Source: Deltaproteobacteria bacterium (lineage in GTDB: Bacteria > Desulfobacterota > Desulfobaccia > Desulfobaccales > 0-14-0-80-60-11). Taken from it: a DNA stretch of 36,152 nt. The notes beneath the pieces were generated by a model that worked only from the letters and a program-made list of their open reading frames with translations, was not told the DNA's origin and did not search any database. The stretch spans positions 1 through 36,152 of the forward strand of contig VGSW01000017.1 in the NCBI GenBank assembly GCA_016874915.1, in the 5' to 3' direction. Of the stretch, positions 24,713 through 34,900 are shown piece after piece. The position numbers were made by a program, and so were the translations under genes. How positions within the stretch are numbered: the stretch's first letter is position 1; the number at the start of each line of letters is the position of its first letter.

Positions 24713-27634
24713 ATGGGCATCTTCGCTGCGTGCCGGCCTCGCCAGGAGGTCCTGCATGGCGACCTGGACGACGCCATCTTCGCCGCCGACTTCGGACAGG
24801 TCATCTGGGGCAAGGCCCCCAAGGTCTACCAGGACCCGGAAACGTTTCTCCAGAACACCCACCCCGCTGCGCAGCTCAAGAAAATCGTCGGGGCGGTCTG
24901 CAACCGTCTGGCCGACCCCAAGGAGGCGGGCGTCACCATCAGGTTGAGCACCGGCTTCGGCGGCGGCAAAACCCACACCCTCATGGCGCTGTGGCATCTG
25001 GCCCAAAACATCGGCAACCTCTCTCTGGGCACGGAACTCCTGCCCGCGGCGGGGCGGCCGCCCAAAGTCACGGTGGTGGCCGTCGATGCCGGGAGAGCCG
25101 GGGTCCCCGTCTTTGCCACCCATGGCCTGATCAAGGTGCAAAGTCTATGGGGGGAGATGTTTTACCGCCTGGGCAAGGAGAAGGCCCTGAAGCAACTGGG
25201 CCCGGCTGACGACCCCGAGGCTTCGCCGGACGAAGCCCTGCTGGAGGCTGTCTTTCCGGCCGGGCCGGTGCTGGTCCTCCTGGACGAACTGGTGATCTAC
25301 CTGGCCAAACTGTCCGAGCGCGGCCAGGGCAACCTTTTCGGCTTCCTCAATTCCCTGGCCTCGGTGGTGAACCGGCGGCCCCGCACGGTGCTCCTGGTCA
25401 CCGACCCCGCGGGTCAGGTGGCCTATGCCAAGGAGGCGGCGCAGTTGGGGGAATCTCTGGACAGGGCGGCCCACGCCCTGGATGAGATCATGGGCCGCCG
25501 CTTTGTGGACTTCGACCCCATCGGCGAAGAGTCCGCCCAGGTGATTGTGCGGCGGCTGTTTCGGAAAGTTGATGCGCAGGCAGCTCAAAAGGCCTCGGCC
25601 CTGTATCACGCTCTATATGAAAGGGTCGAGCGCGACACCCCCGGCGCCCTCCCCAAGACTGCCCTGAGCCTGGATTATGCCAAGCGCCTGGTGCAGTCCT
25701 ACCCCTTCCACCCGCGGCTGCTGGACACGGCCCATGACCGGCTGGGATCGTTGCCGGACTTTCAAAAGAGCCGCGGTGTGCTGCGCCTCTTTGCCCGCAT
25801 TATCCGAGACGTCTGGGGCGCCAAAGAGGACGTGGACCTGATCACCGCGGGCGAGCTTGATTGGTCCAGCGACCGCATCCAACACGAACTGCTGGACCGT
25901 CTCAACCGCGAACCCTTCCAGGCCGCGGTGTCGGCGGACGTCATCAAGAAAGCCGGCGATCTGGACGGCGGGGCCCGCAACGGCATCCACCGCCGGGTGG
26001 CCTCGGCCCTGCTGTTGGAGAGCCTGACGCTCCAATCCAACAGCGGCCTGGACAAGCCCGAACTCGCCCTGGCGGTGCTCCGCCCCGACGAGGCCGGCCC
26101 CGAACCGGCCGAGGCCCTGGACCGGCTCCTGGGGGTCTGCTGGCACACCTATCCCATGGCCGGCGGCCGCGGCTGGCAGTTCCGCTATGAGCCCAACGTC
26201 ATCAAGCTCATCGAAGAGCGCCTGCCCCTGATCCCTCTGGAGGACGCCAAAAGCCGCGTCCAGGCCGAGGTCCAGGCCTTCTTCGGCCAGACCGTGTTCA
26301 AGCTGGTGGCCTGGCCCCAGAGCGCCAGGCAGGTGCCCGACACGGACAAGCCGCAGTTGGTATTGTGCCAGGACGAAGCCCTGGCCAGGACCATCGTCGC
26401 CTCCACGGACGAAACCGACCCCAAGGCGAATCCCCGCCGCTACCTCAACGCCATCCTGGCCGTTACCGCCAAGGCCGAGGCCTGGCAGGAGGCCCTTGAC
26501 CGGGCCAAACGCCTCCTGGCGGCCGAAGCCATTGAGCTTGATTATAAGAGTTCCCAGTACAAGCTCATGCAGGAGCAACTCCGCCAGGTAAAGCCCGAGT
26601 TAATGAAGCGCTTTCACCTGGGGGCCATCCAGGCTTTCAATCGGGTGGTCATGCACGGCAAAGACCCGGTCACCATGACGGAAGAGTTCAGGGTGGGGGA
26701 AGAGACCGTCCTGAGAAAAGGGGAAGGGCAAGGGCTGCTGCGCAAGTTTTTGGATGCCAAGAGCTTTCTGTATCAGGCCGGCGACGGCCTGGATGTGCAC
26801 CTCTTTCTCACCAAGGTGCTGGCCTTTGCCCGGCCTCTGGTGGACCACCCCGAGGTGACCAGCGCCCGGGCCCTCTACGAAAAATTTCTGGAAACGCCGG
26901 GCCTCAGGCTGATGCTGGACGGCAGCGTCGTCCGCCAGACCATCTTTAAGGCAATCAGCGAAGGCGGCATCGTGGTCCGTCTGGAGGATGGCCGGGCCTA
27001 TGACGCGCAGGGCTGTGTCTCCGGTCCGCCGGGGCACCGGGAGCGCAGTGCGGCCACCCTCACCACCCTGTCCCTGGACGAAGCCGCCTGGGTGACTCAG
27101 GCCGGCACCGCCGCAGCCCAGGAGTGGACCAGAACGGATGTGATTGATCAGGAGGAGGGGGAGGGACCGGGGACAGAGCGCAAGCTGCCGACTCAGCCGC
27201 CCCCCGGCAAGGTGTCTGCCCACTCCTGGGAGGAGGCCATCGCCCTGGCGGCCACGCGTCCACTCTTAACCCTGCAATTGGTGGCCCGGACCCCCAAGGA
27301 CGCGGCCGCGCTCTCCGCGGTGGCCCAGCCGTTGGGAGCCGTGAGCCTCAACCTGGACGTCACCGTGAGCGGCCATTTGAAGGACGGCGGCTCCATGAAC
27401 TTTGCCGCCGTCCAGGTGAAGCCCAACCACCCGGCCAAGCCGTTGTTCACCGCGCAAACCATTTTCAACTCCCTGGAGGACCAGGAAGGCGCGTTCGAGG
27501 CCCTGATGTCCCTGGACTTCGGCGCCGGCGGCCGGGGAGGCATGGCCGCGGCCCTCCAGAAGGTCCGGGACGCGGCGCCGGCCGAGGTGAAGGTGACGGC
27601 TCACTTTGACAAGCCCACCGGGGAGGGGGCATGA
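24713..27634 (+). CDS. DUF499-type P-loop ATPase of a DISARM-related defence operon
   Basis: The product has 973 residues. ATG24713 is chosen over upstream codons because GAGGAG lies 6 bases before it and the product then opens with the usual short leader (MGIFAACRPRQEVLHGDL). A Walker A motif GFGGGKTH has Lys86, and a Walker B motif VLVLLDE has Asp191 and Glu192. The body is the long DUF499 family type, with a middle region DFGQVIWGKAPKVYQDPETF that marks the family start and a C-terminal region rich in charged helices. DUF499 proteins occur next to DUF1156 methyltransferases and SNF2-type helicases in prokaryotic defence islands, where the ATPase is presumed to power DNA handling or complex assembly. 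The stop overlaps the next start (ATGA at 27631). Confidence 0.85.
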   Translation: MGIFAACRPRQEVLHGDLDDAIFAADFGQVIWGKAPKVYQDPETFLQNTHPAAQLKKIVGAVCNRLADPKEAGVTIRLSTGFGGGKTHTLMALWHLAQNIGNLSLGTELLPAAGRPPKVTVVAVDAGRAGVPVFATHGLIKVQSLWGEMFYRLGKEKALKQLGPADDPEASPDEALLEAVFPAGPVLVLLDELVIYLAKLSERGQGNLFGFLNSLASVVNRRPRTVLLVTDPAGQVAYAKEAAQLGESLDRAAHALDEIMGRRFVDFDPIGEESAQVIVRRLFRKVDAQAAQKASALYHALYERVERDTPGALPKTALSLDYAKRLVQSYPFHPRLLDTAHDRLGSLPDFQKSRGVLRLFARIIRDVWGAKEDVDLITAGELDWSSDRIQHELLDRLNREPFQAAVSADVIKKAGDLDGGARNGIHRRVASALLLESLTLQSNSGLDKPELALAVLRPDEAGPEPAEALDRLLGVCWHTYPMAGGRGWQFRYEPNVIKLIEERLPLIPLEDAKSRVQAEVQAFFGQTVFKLVAWPQSARQVPDTDKPQLVLCQDEALARTIVASTDETDPKANPRRYLNAILAVTAKAEAWQEALDRAKRLLAAEAIELDYKSSQYKLMQEQLRQVKPELMKRFHLGAIQAFNRVVMHGKDPVTMTEEFRVGEETVLRKGEGQGLLRKFLDAKSFLYQAGDGLDVHLFLTKVLAFARPLVDHPEVTSARALYEKFLETPGLRLMLDGSVVRQTIFKAISEGGIVVRLEDGRAYDAQGCVSGPPGHRERSAATLTTLSLDEAAWVTQAGTAAAQEWTRTDVIDQEEGEGPGTERKLPTQPPPGKVSAHSWEEAIALAATRPLLTLQLVARTPKDAAALSAVAQPLGAVSLNLDVTVSGHLKDGGSMNFAAVQVKPNHPAKPLFTAQTIFNSLEDQEGAFEALMSLDFGAGGRGGMAAALQKVRDAAPAEVKVTAHFDKPTGEGA

Positions 27635-28059
27635 AGATCCGGGAGGCCTCCTATGCCGTGCGCATCGTGCGCCGCCGGGAGGGGGACGCAGCCATTCTTT
27701 ACCGCCGTGGCCTGGACGCCAAACATCGGGACCGTCTCACCCGGCTGGCGGCCATCGCCCCCCTGGCCCTGCTGGCCGGGGCCCCCCTGCTCCGGGACGC
27801 CATCCGGGGCAGCGAAGGAGCGGACGCGACGCTCACGCCCGGTCCCTTCCACCCCCTGACCCCGGAGTGGGGGGCCCGGGTGGGTTGCTACGCTTTGGTG
27901 GCTCAGGGGCTCAAGGACCCGGACCGCCTGGCCCGGGCCGCCCGGCACCTCATGGCCGCGGACGGCGCGGAGGCCGCCTGGTGGCTGGGCATGATGCTGA
28001 ACTCCCGGGGGGTGCGGGCCGTCCGGGCGCTGCGCATCCTGGTGGAGGCGGTGCAATAA
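27631..28059 (+). CDS. Small protein of the defence operon, family not recognised
   Basis: The product has 142 residues and its ATG overlaps the stop of the ATPase gene (ATGA), so the two are translationally coupled. It is Arg- and Ala-rich with no signal peptide and no membrane segment. The N-terminal part (MKIREASYAVRIVRRREGD) looks like a beta-rich start; the rest is predicted mostly helical, ending MMLNSRGVRAVRALRILVEAVQ. No catalytic motif is visible. Coupling to the ATPase suggests a dedicated small subunit of the same complex; that is inference from position only. Confidence 0.75.
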   Translation: MKIREASYAVRIVRRREGDAAILYRRGLDAKHRDRLTRLAAIAPLALLAGAPLLRDAIRGSEGADATLTPGPFHPLTPEWGARVGCYALVAQGLKDPDRLARAARHLMAADGAEAAWWLGMMLNSRGVRAVRALRILVEAVQ

Positions 28060-28130
28060 ACAGACCCCGGGGGCCTCCTGGAAGCATGGCTTCTGGCTGT
28101 CGTTATGTAGTTTTTCAAGTGAGTTTATCC

Positions 28131-28877
28131 ATGTTGGTTCTTTTCCTAGACGAGTCCGGCGACCACAGCCTGGATAAGATCGACCCCCAATATCCGGTGT
28201 TTGTCCTGGGCGGCTGTATTGTTGATCTTGAGTATCATGACCGGCGTCTGACGACGGAGTTGAAGCGCTATAAAAGGGAGCTTTTTGGGAGGGATGACTT
28301 CATTCTCCATACCGCGGATATCACCCGAGTCCGGGGAGTATTTCAGGCCTTGACCAGCAAAGCCTTCCGGGAGCGCTTTTATCAAGAGACCAACCGGCTC
28401 ATGGAATCTTTGGACTATACCGTGGTGGCCTGCGCCATTAAAAAGGATGAGCATGCCCGTCGCTATGGACTGGCGGCCATGGACCCGTATCTCCTTTCCC
28501 TTAAAGTCTTGGTGGAGAGATTTATTTTTCAGATTCAAGCCAGGGGTGGGGGTGAAAAAGGGATCATTATCGCCGAGGCCAGGGACGAGACCCTTGATAA
28601 CCAGTTGCGCTTGGCCTGGATGGATCTGCGGGTGGGCGGCACCGAGTATGTGCCGGCCTCGGAAGTGAGGCGGCGCATCAGCGAACTGCATATCAGGGAT
28701 AAATCCCAGGACATTGCCGGGCTGCAAATCGCCGATCTCATCGTTTCACCCATCGGGCGGCATGTCTTGGGGAAGTCGGCTAAAGCGGATTGGGAGATTA
28801 TCAAACAGAAGTTTCGGCGGGCTGCTGATGGCAGGTATAAGGGGTTCGGCCTGGTGGTCCTGCCCAAAAAAGAATAG
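28131..28877 (+). CDS. DUF3800 family protein, predicted RNase H-fold nuclease
   Basis: The product has 248 residues. The start MLVLFLDESGDH (ATG28131) matches the usual opening of DUF3800 proteins, where the DES-D acidic cluster follows the first strand; ATG28086, in frame 45 bases upstream, would add 15 residues not typical of the family. Further acidic positions are DITR, EARDE and QIADLIVSP, the last being the characteristic C-terminal strand-helix with a conserved Asp. The family is related to RNase H-like nucleases and is frequent in defence islands and abortive-infection loci, but its substrate is not established. It lies 71 bases after the small protein gene and 109 bases before the methyltransferase gene. 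Loosely spaced, it may be an accessory cargo gene inserted in the core operon. Confidence 0.85.
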   Translation: MLVLFLDESGDHSLDKIDPQYPVFVLGGCIVDLEYHDRRLTTELKRYKRELFGRDDFILHTADITRVRGVFQALTSKAFRERFYQETNRLMESLDYTVVACAIKKDEHARRYGLAAMDPYLLSLKVLVERFIFQIQARGGGEKGIIIAEARDETLDNQLRLAWMDLRVGGTEYVPASEVRRRISELHIRDKSQDIAGLQIADLIVSPIGRHVLGKSAKADWEIIKQKFRRAADGRYKGFGLVVLPKKE

Positions 28878-28986
28878 GCGGCGCCCGAATTGCTCAGTCA
28901 CCGCCATTATTAGCCCTTGTGTTGACTATAAGCTAAGCAAATTATCGGAAAAGTCAAGCAAAAACTTGTGCAGATGAGAAAAACCG

Positions 28987-31986
28987 ATGCCGCATGATGG
29001 ACCTTTGACCCAGCCCCCCCGGGTTCTCCTGGAAGAATGGCTGCCCGCCGCGGCCATAGGTGTGGAATGCATCCGGGAGCGCTCCACCGGCCAGCAGCCG
29101 CCGGATAAGCGCCTCCATGTCTGGTGGGCCCGGCGGCCCTTGGTGGCCTCCCGGGCCGCGGTGTTGGGGTCGCTGTTGCCCGCTGACTTTCCCCGGGAGG
29201 TGTTTGAGCGGTTGCTGGGATTTGGCCACACTGGCAGGCACCTGGTGGCGATTCGCACCCTGATGGACAGCGGTTACCGGGTTCCCGGGGGGTTCAACTG
29301 CGACCGGGCCTTCAAGCGCGGCTTTCGCCCCGATGACCTGGATCTGCTCCACCAGGCAGTAAACCAACTCTGGGATGGTCAGGTGGCGCTCCTTGACCCG
29401 ATGGCGGGGGGAGGTTCCATCCCTTACGAGTCTGCGCGGATGGGTTTCCCCACCCTGGCCAATGAGTACAACCCGGTGGCCTGTTCCATCCTGGAAGCGA
29501 CCCTGGTTTATCCCTTCCATTTCGGCGAGAAACTGGCCAAGGCCGCCTTCCTCTGGGGCAAAGTTTGGCTGGAGCGCATCGAGCCGCGCTTATCTCAGTT
29601 TTTTCCCCCGAAGATAGGCTCAGTGCAGGCGTACGTATTCGCCCGCACCGTGCCCTGCCCCTTCACCGGTTATGAGACCCCCCTGGTGCCGGACTGGCAC
29701 CTGCTCAAGCCCAAGGGGGGCGCAGGGGTGGTGGCGGTGCCCCGGGTGGATAAGCGAAAGGGCACCTGGACCATTGAGGTCAAGGTGGCGGGCCCTGGGC
29801 GGGACCAGGTGAAGCAGGCCCCCACCCCCACCTACAAGGGCGGCAAAGGGGTGTCCCTCTTTACGGACCTGCAGATCGCCCCGGACTACATCAAGACCAT
29901 GGCCCAGCAGGGCCGGATGGGGAGCCGCCTCTACGCTGTAGTGGTGAAAACTCCCCAGGGCCTGCGCTTTGAAAACCCCACCCCGGAGGACCTCCAGGCC
30001 CTGGCCGCGGCCGAGGCGGAACTGGCCGGGCTGCGGCCGGGCTGGGAGCAGCACCAGATCATTCCCACCGAGGACTTCCCGGAAAACGCCACCGACCTCA
30101 GGCCGATAGTCTACGGCATGCCCAAATGGGCCGACATGTTTTCCCCCCGGCAGCTCCTGGTCATGGGGGTGCTGGTGGAGGGGCTGCAGGCCCTGCGTCC
30201 GGAGATCATCAAGGCGGAAGGCGAGGAACTGGGCGAGGCGGTGGTTCATTTATTGGCTCTTGCTGCTGACAAATTTCTCAATCACAACTGCTATTCAAGC
30301 CGTTGGGAAGTAACCAGGTCAGTCATCAAGAGTCAAATGGACCGGCACGATTACGCCTTCAAGGCCACCTATGCCGAGATGGCCCCCTGCGGCTCCGGCG
30401 CCGGGCTGGCCTGGGCCGTTGACAATGTGCTGGAAGCCTATGAGCAACTGGCCAAACTCCCCCGGTCCCCCCAGGCCCGGGCCGCGGAGATCACCCAGGG
30501 CTCCGCCGCGAGCCTGCCCCACCTGGCCGACGGCAGCGTCACCGCGGTGGTGGTGGACCCGCCCTATGCGGAAAACGTGCAGTACGCGGAGCTGGCCGAC
30601 TTCTTCTACGTGTGGCTGAAGCGCACCCAGGGCCACCGCCGGCCTGAGTGGTTCTCCACCTACCTGTGCGAGACGGACCAGGAGGCGGTGGTGAACGTCA
30701 GCCGGCACCGGCAGGCCGACTCAGGGGGCAAAAAGGCCGCAGCAACAACCCAAGCCCAAGCCTTCTACCGGGAAATCATGACCCGGGTCTTTCAGGAATG
30801 CCACCGCCTCCTGCGGGACGACGGGCTCCTGACGGTCATGTTCACCCACAAGAAGCAGGAGGCCTGGGAGTCACTATTCAACTCCCTCATCACTGCGGGC
30901 TTCTGCATCACCGCCACCTGGCCGGTGAAGACGGAGAGCGAGCATTCCCTGAACCAGGCCAACAAGAACGCGGCCCAGAGCACCGTCATCCTGGTGGCCC
31001 GCAAGCGCCCGGCCGCGGCCCAGGTGGGCTTTTTCGACCTCACCATGCAGGAGGCCATCCGCCGCAAGGCCAGGGGCGCCGCCACCCGGCTGGCTGCAGA
31101 AGGCCTGAATCGGGTGGACCAGCTGGTGGGCTCCTTCGGCCCGGCCATGGAGGAGTTCAGCCGCTTCGCCCAGGTGCGCACCGACACCGGCGAGCGGGTG
31201 GAAGTCAAACGGGCCCTGGAGGAAGCCGCGGACGCGGTGAGCGCCTGGCGCCTGGAGGAGTTGGCCCCCAAGGGGCTGGACGGGGTGGAGGCGGAAGGGA
31301 AATTTTACCTGCTGTGCTGGGACGTGCTCAGCGCCATGGAGTTCCGCTTCAACGAGGCCAAGCTTCTGGGCAACGCCGTGGGAATGGACGTGGACCAGTT
31401 GGCGGTTGCGGGTCTGGTGGTGAAAAGCGGCGACAAGATCCGGATGCTTTCCGCCCGGGAGCGGCGGCGGGACAAGGCCCTGGAGCGGGAGGAGGTGCTG
31501 GACACCCTGTTCGGGCCGGTGGTCAAGGAAAAGAAGCGCACCAAGAAGGAGATTCTCAAGATCCACCCCAACGACCCCCACTTCCGCACCGCCCTGGACG
31601 GCTGCCAGGCCCTGGCGTTGCGTTATCTCGAAGCCGGGGATGAGAAGGGCGGGGTGGGGGCAGCCAAGGCCCTCAGCCGCCAGCAGAACTGGACCAGGGA
31701 CGCCCCGGTGGCCCGCCTGATGGCGGCCCTGGTGGCGGCCGCCCCCGTAGCCGTGCGCCACGACAAAGGGGAGAAGTCGGCCGCGGCCCGGTTTCCCGAA
31801 TTCCGCGCCTGGCACCGGCTGCTGAAGCCCCTGTTTGACCTGGAGCCCCCCGACTGGACCGAGGCCCCGCCGCCGGAGTTGCCCCTGCTGAAAGAAATTC
31901 ACCGCGTCACGGCGGCAGCATCAGCCCTGGAGGAAGATGGGGAAGCAGAGGACCTGGAAGACGAGGTAGAGGAAGAAGAGGATTAG
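28987..31986 (+). CDS. DUF1156 adenine-specific DNA methyltransferase
   Basis: The product has 999 residues. The N-terminal DUF1156 region (LLEEWLPAAAIGVECIRERS and HVWWARRPLVASRA, residues about 15-55) is followed by SAM-binding motif I, DPMAGGGSIPYE starting at Asp137, and a large insert up to catalytic motif IV DPPY at Asp524-Tyr527 (VVDPPYAENVQY). This motif order and DPPY are those of N6-adenine DNA methyltransferases. It probably modifies host DNA so that self is distinguished from phage by the helicase and ATPase partners. The C-terminal third (about 740-999) is acidic and helical, ending EDLEDEVEEEED. The start is preceded only by a weak GATGAGAAA site. The stop is 2 bases before the helicase start. 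Confidence 0.88.
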   Translation: MPHDGPLTQPPRVLLEEWLPAAAIGVECIRERSTGQQPPDKRLHVWWARRPLVASRAAVLGSLLPADFPREVFERLLGFGHTGRHLVAIRTLMDSGYRVPGGFNCDRAFKRGFRPDDLDLLHQAVNQLWDGQVALLDPMAGGGSIPYESARMGFPTLANEYNPVACSILEATLVYPFHFGEKLAKAAFLWGKVWLERIEPRLSQFFPPKIGSVQAYVFARTVPCPFTGYETPLVPDWHLLKPKGGAGVVAVPRVDKRKGTWTIEVKVAGPGRDQVKQAPTPTYKGGKGVSLFTDLQIAPDYIKTMAQQGRMGSRLYAVVVKTPQGLRFENPTPEDLQALAAAEAELAGLRPGWEQHQIIPTEDFPENATDLRPIVYGMPKWADMFSPRQLLVMGVLVEGLQALRPEIIKAEGEELGEAVVHLLALAADKFLNHNCYSSRWEVTRSVIKSQMDRHDYAFKATYAEMAPCGSGAGLAWAVDNVLEAYEQLAKLPRSPQARAAEITQGSAASLPHLADGSVTAVVVDPPYAENVQYAELADFFYVWLKRTQGHRRPEWFSTYLCETDQEAVVNVSRHRQADSGGKKAAATTQAQAFYREIMTRVFQECHRLLRDDGLLTVMFTHKKQEAWESLFNSLITAGFCITATWPVKTESEHSLNQANKNAAQSTVILVARKRPAAAQVGFFDLTMQEAIRRKARGAATRLAAEGLNRVDQLVGSFGPAMEEFSRFAQVRTDTGERVEVKRALEEAADAVSAWRLEELAPKGLDGVEAEGKFYLLCWDVLSAMEFRFNEAKLLGNAVGMDVDQLAVAGLVVKSGDKIRMLSARERRRDKALEREEVLDTLFGPVVKEKKRTKKEILKIHPNDPHFRTALDGCQALALRYLEAGDEKGGVGAAKALSRQQNWTRDAPVARLMAALVAAAPVAVRHDKGEKSAAARFPEFRAWHRLLKPLFDLEPPDWTEAPPPELPLLKEIHRVTAAASALEEDGEAEDLEDEVEEEED

Positions 31987-31988
31987 CC

Positions 31989-34900
31989 GTGACAACCCAG
32001 CGGCAGACCCGACCGGCGGCGAACGAGGCCTTTCCCCCCGGGAACCTGCGCCGCCACAACTGGCCCCGGTTCCTTCAGGGGCCGGACCCGGAACTCCTGG
32101 GGAACCTTTATGTGCCAGCCCTGAGCGAGGCGGTGCGCTACGACCGGAGCTGCTCATACTTTTCCAGTTATGCCCTGGCCCGGGCGGCCCGGGGGTTCGG
32201 GAAGCTGATTGAGCGCCTGCTGGCCCTGGGCGACCAGGCCCCCCGGCCCGCGGTGCGCCTTTTAGTGAATGAGCAGTTGGACCGGGAGGACGTGCAGGCG
32301 CTGCTGGAGACCGGCGACCCCTCCCGCCTGGAGAGCCAGCTCAAGAAGCGCCTCAAGTCCCCGCAGGACCTGCTGGCCAGACAGCGGCTGGCCATGTTGG
32401 CCTGGCTGGCCCAGGCAGGCTGGCTGGAGATCCGGGTGGGGGTGATGCGCAGCGGCGTGGGCATCCACCACGGCAAGTTCGGCATTGCCCGGGATGAGAC
32501 CGGGGACGCGGTCATCTTCATGGGAACCAGCAACGAGACGGCCGACGGGCTCATGGCCAACTACGAGAACGTGGAAATCTCCACGTCCTGGCAGGACCCG
32601 GAGCGCTATCAGCACTATGTCCGGGAGTTTGAGGACCTGTGGGGGGATAATCACGCCTATGTGCACACCGTGAGCCTGCCTGAGGCCGTGCGCCTGCAGC
32701 TCATCAAGTTCGCCCCTGCGGCGCCGCCGGTGGTGGAGCCTCAGGAGGACCTGGAGCGGAAGAAGGCGGCCATGTTCTGGCAGTTCATCGTCGAGGCGCC
32801 TTACCTGGCCAACGGCGGCCCGGCCTGCGACGCCACCGCGTTGGTGGAATTGTGGCCCCATCAGCGGCGGGTGGTGGAGGAGGCGGCAGGCGCCTGGCCC
32901 GAAGGACGCTTGCTCTGCGATGAAGTGGGCCTGGGGAAGACCATCGAGGCCATCCTCATCTTGCGGCGGCTCCTGGCCGGACGGGGAGTGCGCCGGGCTT
33001 TGCTGCTGGTGCCGGCCGGCCTCCTGGGGCAATGGCAGGGGGAACTCCGGGAAAAGGGCGGGCTTCTGGTCCCCCGGCTAATGGGTCCCACGACTCTGGC
33101 CTGGCCCGACGGCGGGACGGAAAAGGTGGGAGGGCTTGGCGAAGCCCTCACCCAAGACATCCTGATCATGAGCCGGGAACTGGCCCGGCTGGACGACAAC
33201 CGCGCCATCCTCCTCACGGCTGAGCCCTGGGACCTGGTGCTTCTGGACGAGGCGCACGCGGCCCGGCGGGGCAAACAGGAGGAAGGGGAGTTCAACAGCG
33301 CCACCCTGCTGCTGCAACTGCTGCGGGACCTGCAACTGAAAGGCAAGGCCCGGGGCTTCCTGCTTTTGAGCGCCACTCCCATGCAGACCCAACCCTGGGA
33401 GCCGTGGGACCTTCTGTCCATCCTGGGCGAGGGCGGGGTCTGGCTGGCGGAGTTCAAAGCGGTGAGAGATTACTACCAGGCCGTGGCCGCAGTGAGGCAA
33501 GGCGCCTGCGGTAAGGAACTGTCCCGCCAGGCCGCGGTCCTCATTGCCGCGGATCCAGACTTTCCGCAACCGCCGGGAAATCCTATCAATCTCACCGACA
33601 CCACCCAGGTGGCCCAGAAGCTGGCTTTTGTGCCTCCCACCCAGCGGGATGACATGGCGGCCTGGCTCCGGAGAGGTTCCCCCCTGGGTCGCCGCATGCA
33701 CCGCAATACCCGGGGAACCCTCAAGCAGTACCATAGTCTGGGGCTCTTGCAGGAGGCGCCGCCAACCAGGAAAGTCGAAGATATTGTTTTTGAATACCAG
33801 GATGTACATGAGCGGCAGGTTTACGACGCCATCACCCGGTATATTGACAAACGTTTCGAGCAGATAGAGAAGGAGAAAACCGGCAAAGGCTTTGTGATGA
33901 CCGTCTACCGACGGCGGGCCGCCAGTTCACCCCTGGCCCTGGAGAGAAGCCTGGAACGACGCCGGGAAGGTCTGAAACGGGTGGCGGCGCACCTGGCTTA
34001 TGATTGGTATTTGCAGGCTGAAGACGTGCCTGAGGCTTTGGAGATCGACGATCTGCCCGAGGGGGAAGGGGTCGGCAAAGTCTCGTCTGCGTTGCCCACG
34101 GACCCGCGGGCGGCCAAGGCGGAGTTGGCGGAAGTTGAGGGCTTGTTGGACAGCTTGCGAGGTCTCCCGGGCGACAGCAAAAGGGATAAATTCCTGGAGG
34201 TGCTGCGGGGCATTACTGATGAGGGGCGGGCCGTTCTGGTCTTTACTGAATATGGCGATACCCTGGATTATCTGCGCACTTGTCTGAAAGACATTTACCC
34301 CCGTGGGTTGGCATGTTACAGCGGCGCCGGCGGCGAGAGGTGGGACGGGGAGGAATGGCAACGGTGCTCGAAGGGCGCAATCACCCAAGCGCTGCAGAAA
34401 AGGAAGATTCAGGTGCTCCTGTGTACCGACGCCGCCAGTGAAGGCCTGAACCTGCAAGCGGCCGGAGCCGTCATCAATTATGACCTACCGTGGAACCCCG
34501 CCAGGGTGGAGCAGCGGATTGGGCGCATTGACCGTATCGGCCAACAACATCCCCAGGTCTGGGTAGTGAATCTTTTTATCAGAGACAGTGTGGATGACAA
34601 AGTATATCGCGCCCTGCAAAAACGGTGTGGTTTGTTTAAGCATTTTGTGGGGGCCATGCAGCCGGTTCTGGCGCGGGCCCGTCGGATGTTGCTTTATCAG
34701 GAACCCTTTGATATGGCTGATCTTGAGGCGACCGCATCTCTGGTTCAGACTGATGCATTAGCGGCAGAAACCTACTTTGAGAGCCAGCCAGAGTCCCCCG
34801 ATGGCAAACCCGCCGCCATAACCCTTGCTGATATGGAGGAAGCGTTAAAGCTTTGCCAAGAAGGATTCGGGGTTAAAGTCAAGGCTCTGAAAGAGGCTCA

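Noticed and set aside
27606-28130. In-frame upstream extension of the DUF3800 gene (423-codon frame)
   Set aside because: It is an out-of-frame reading of the 142-residue gene; the family begins at the FLDESGD strand right after ATG28131.
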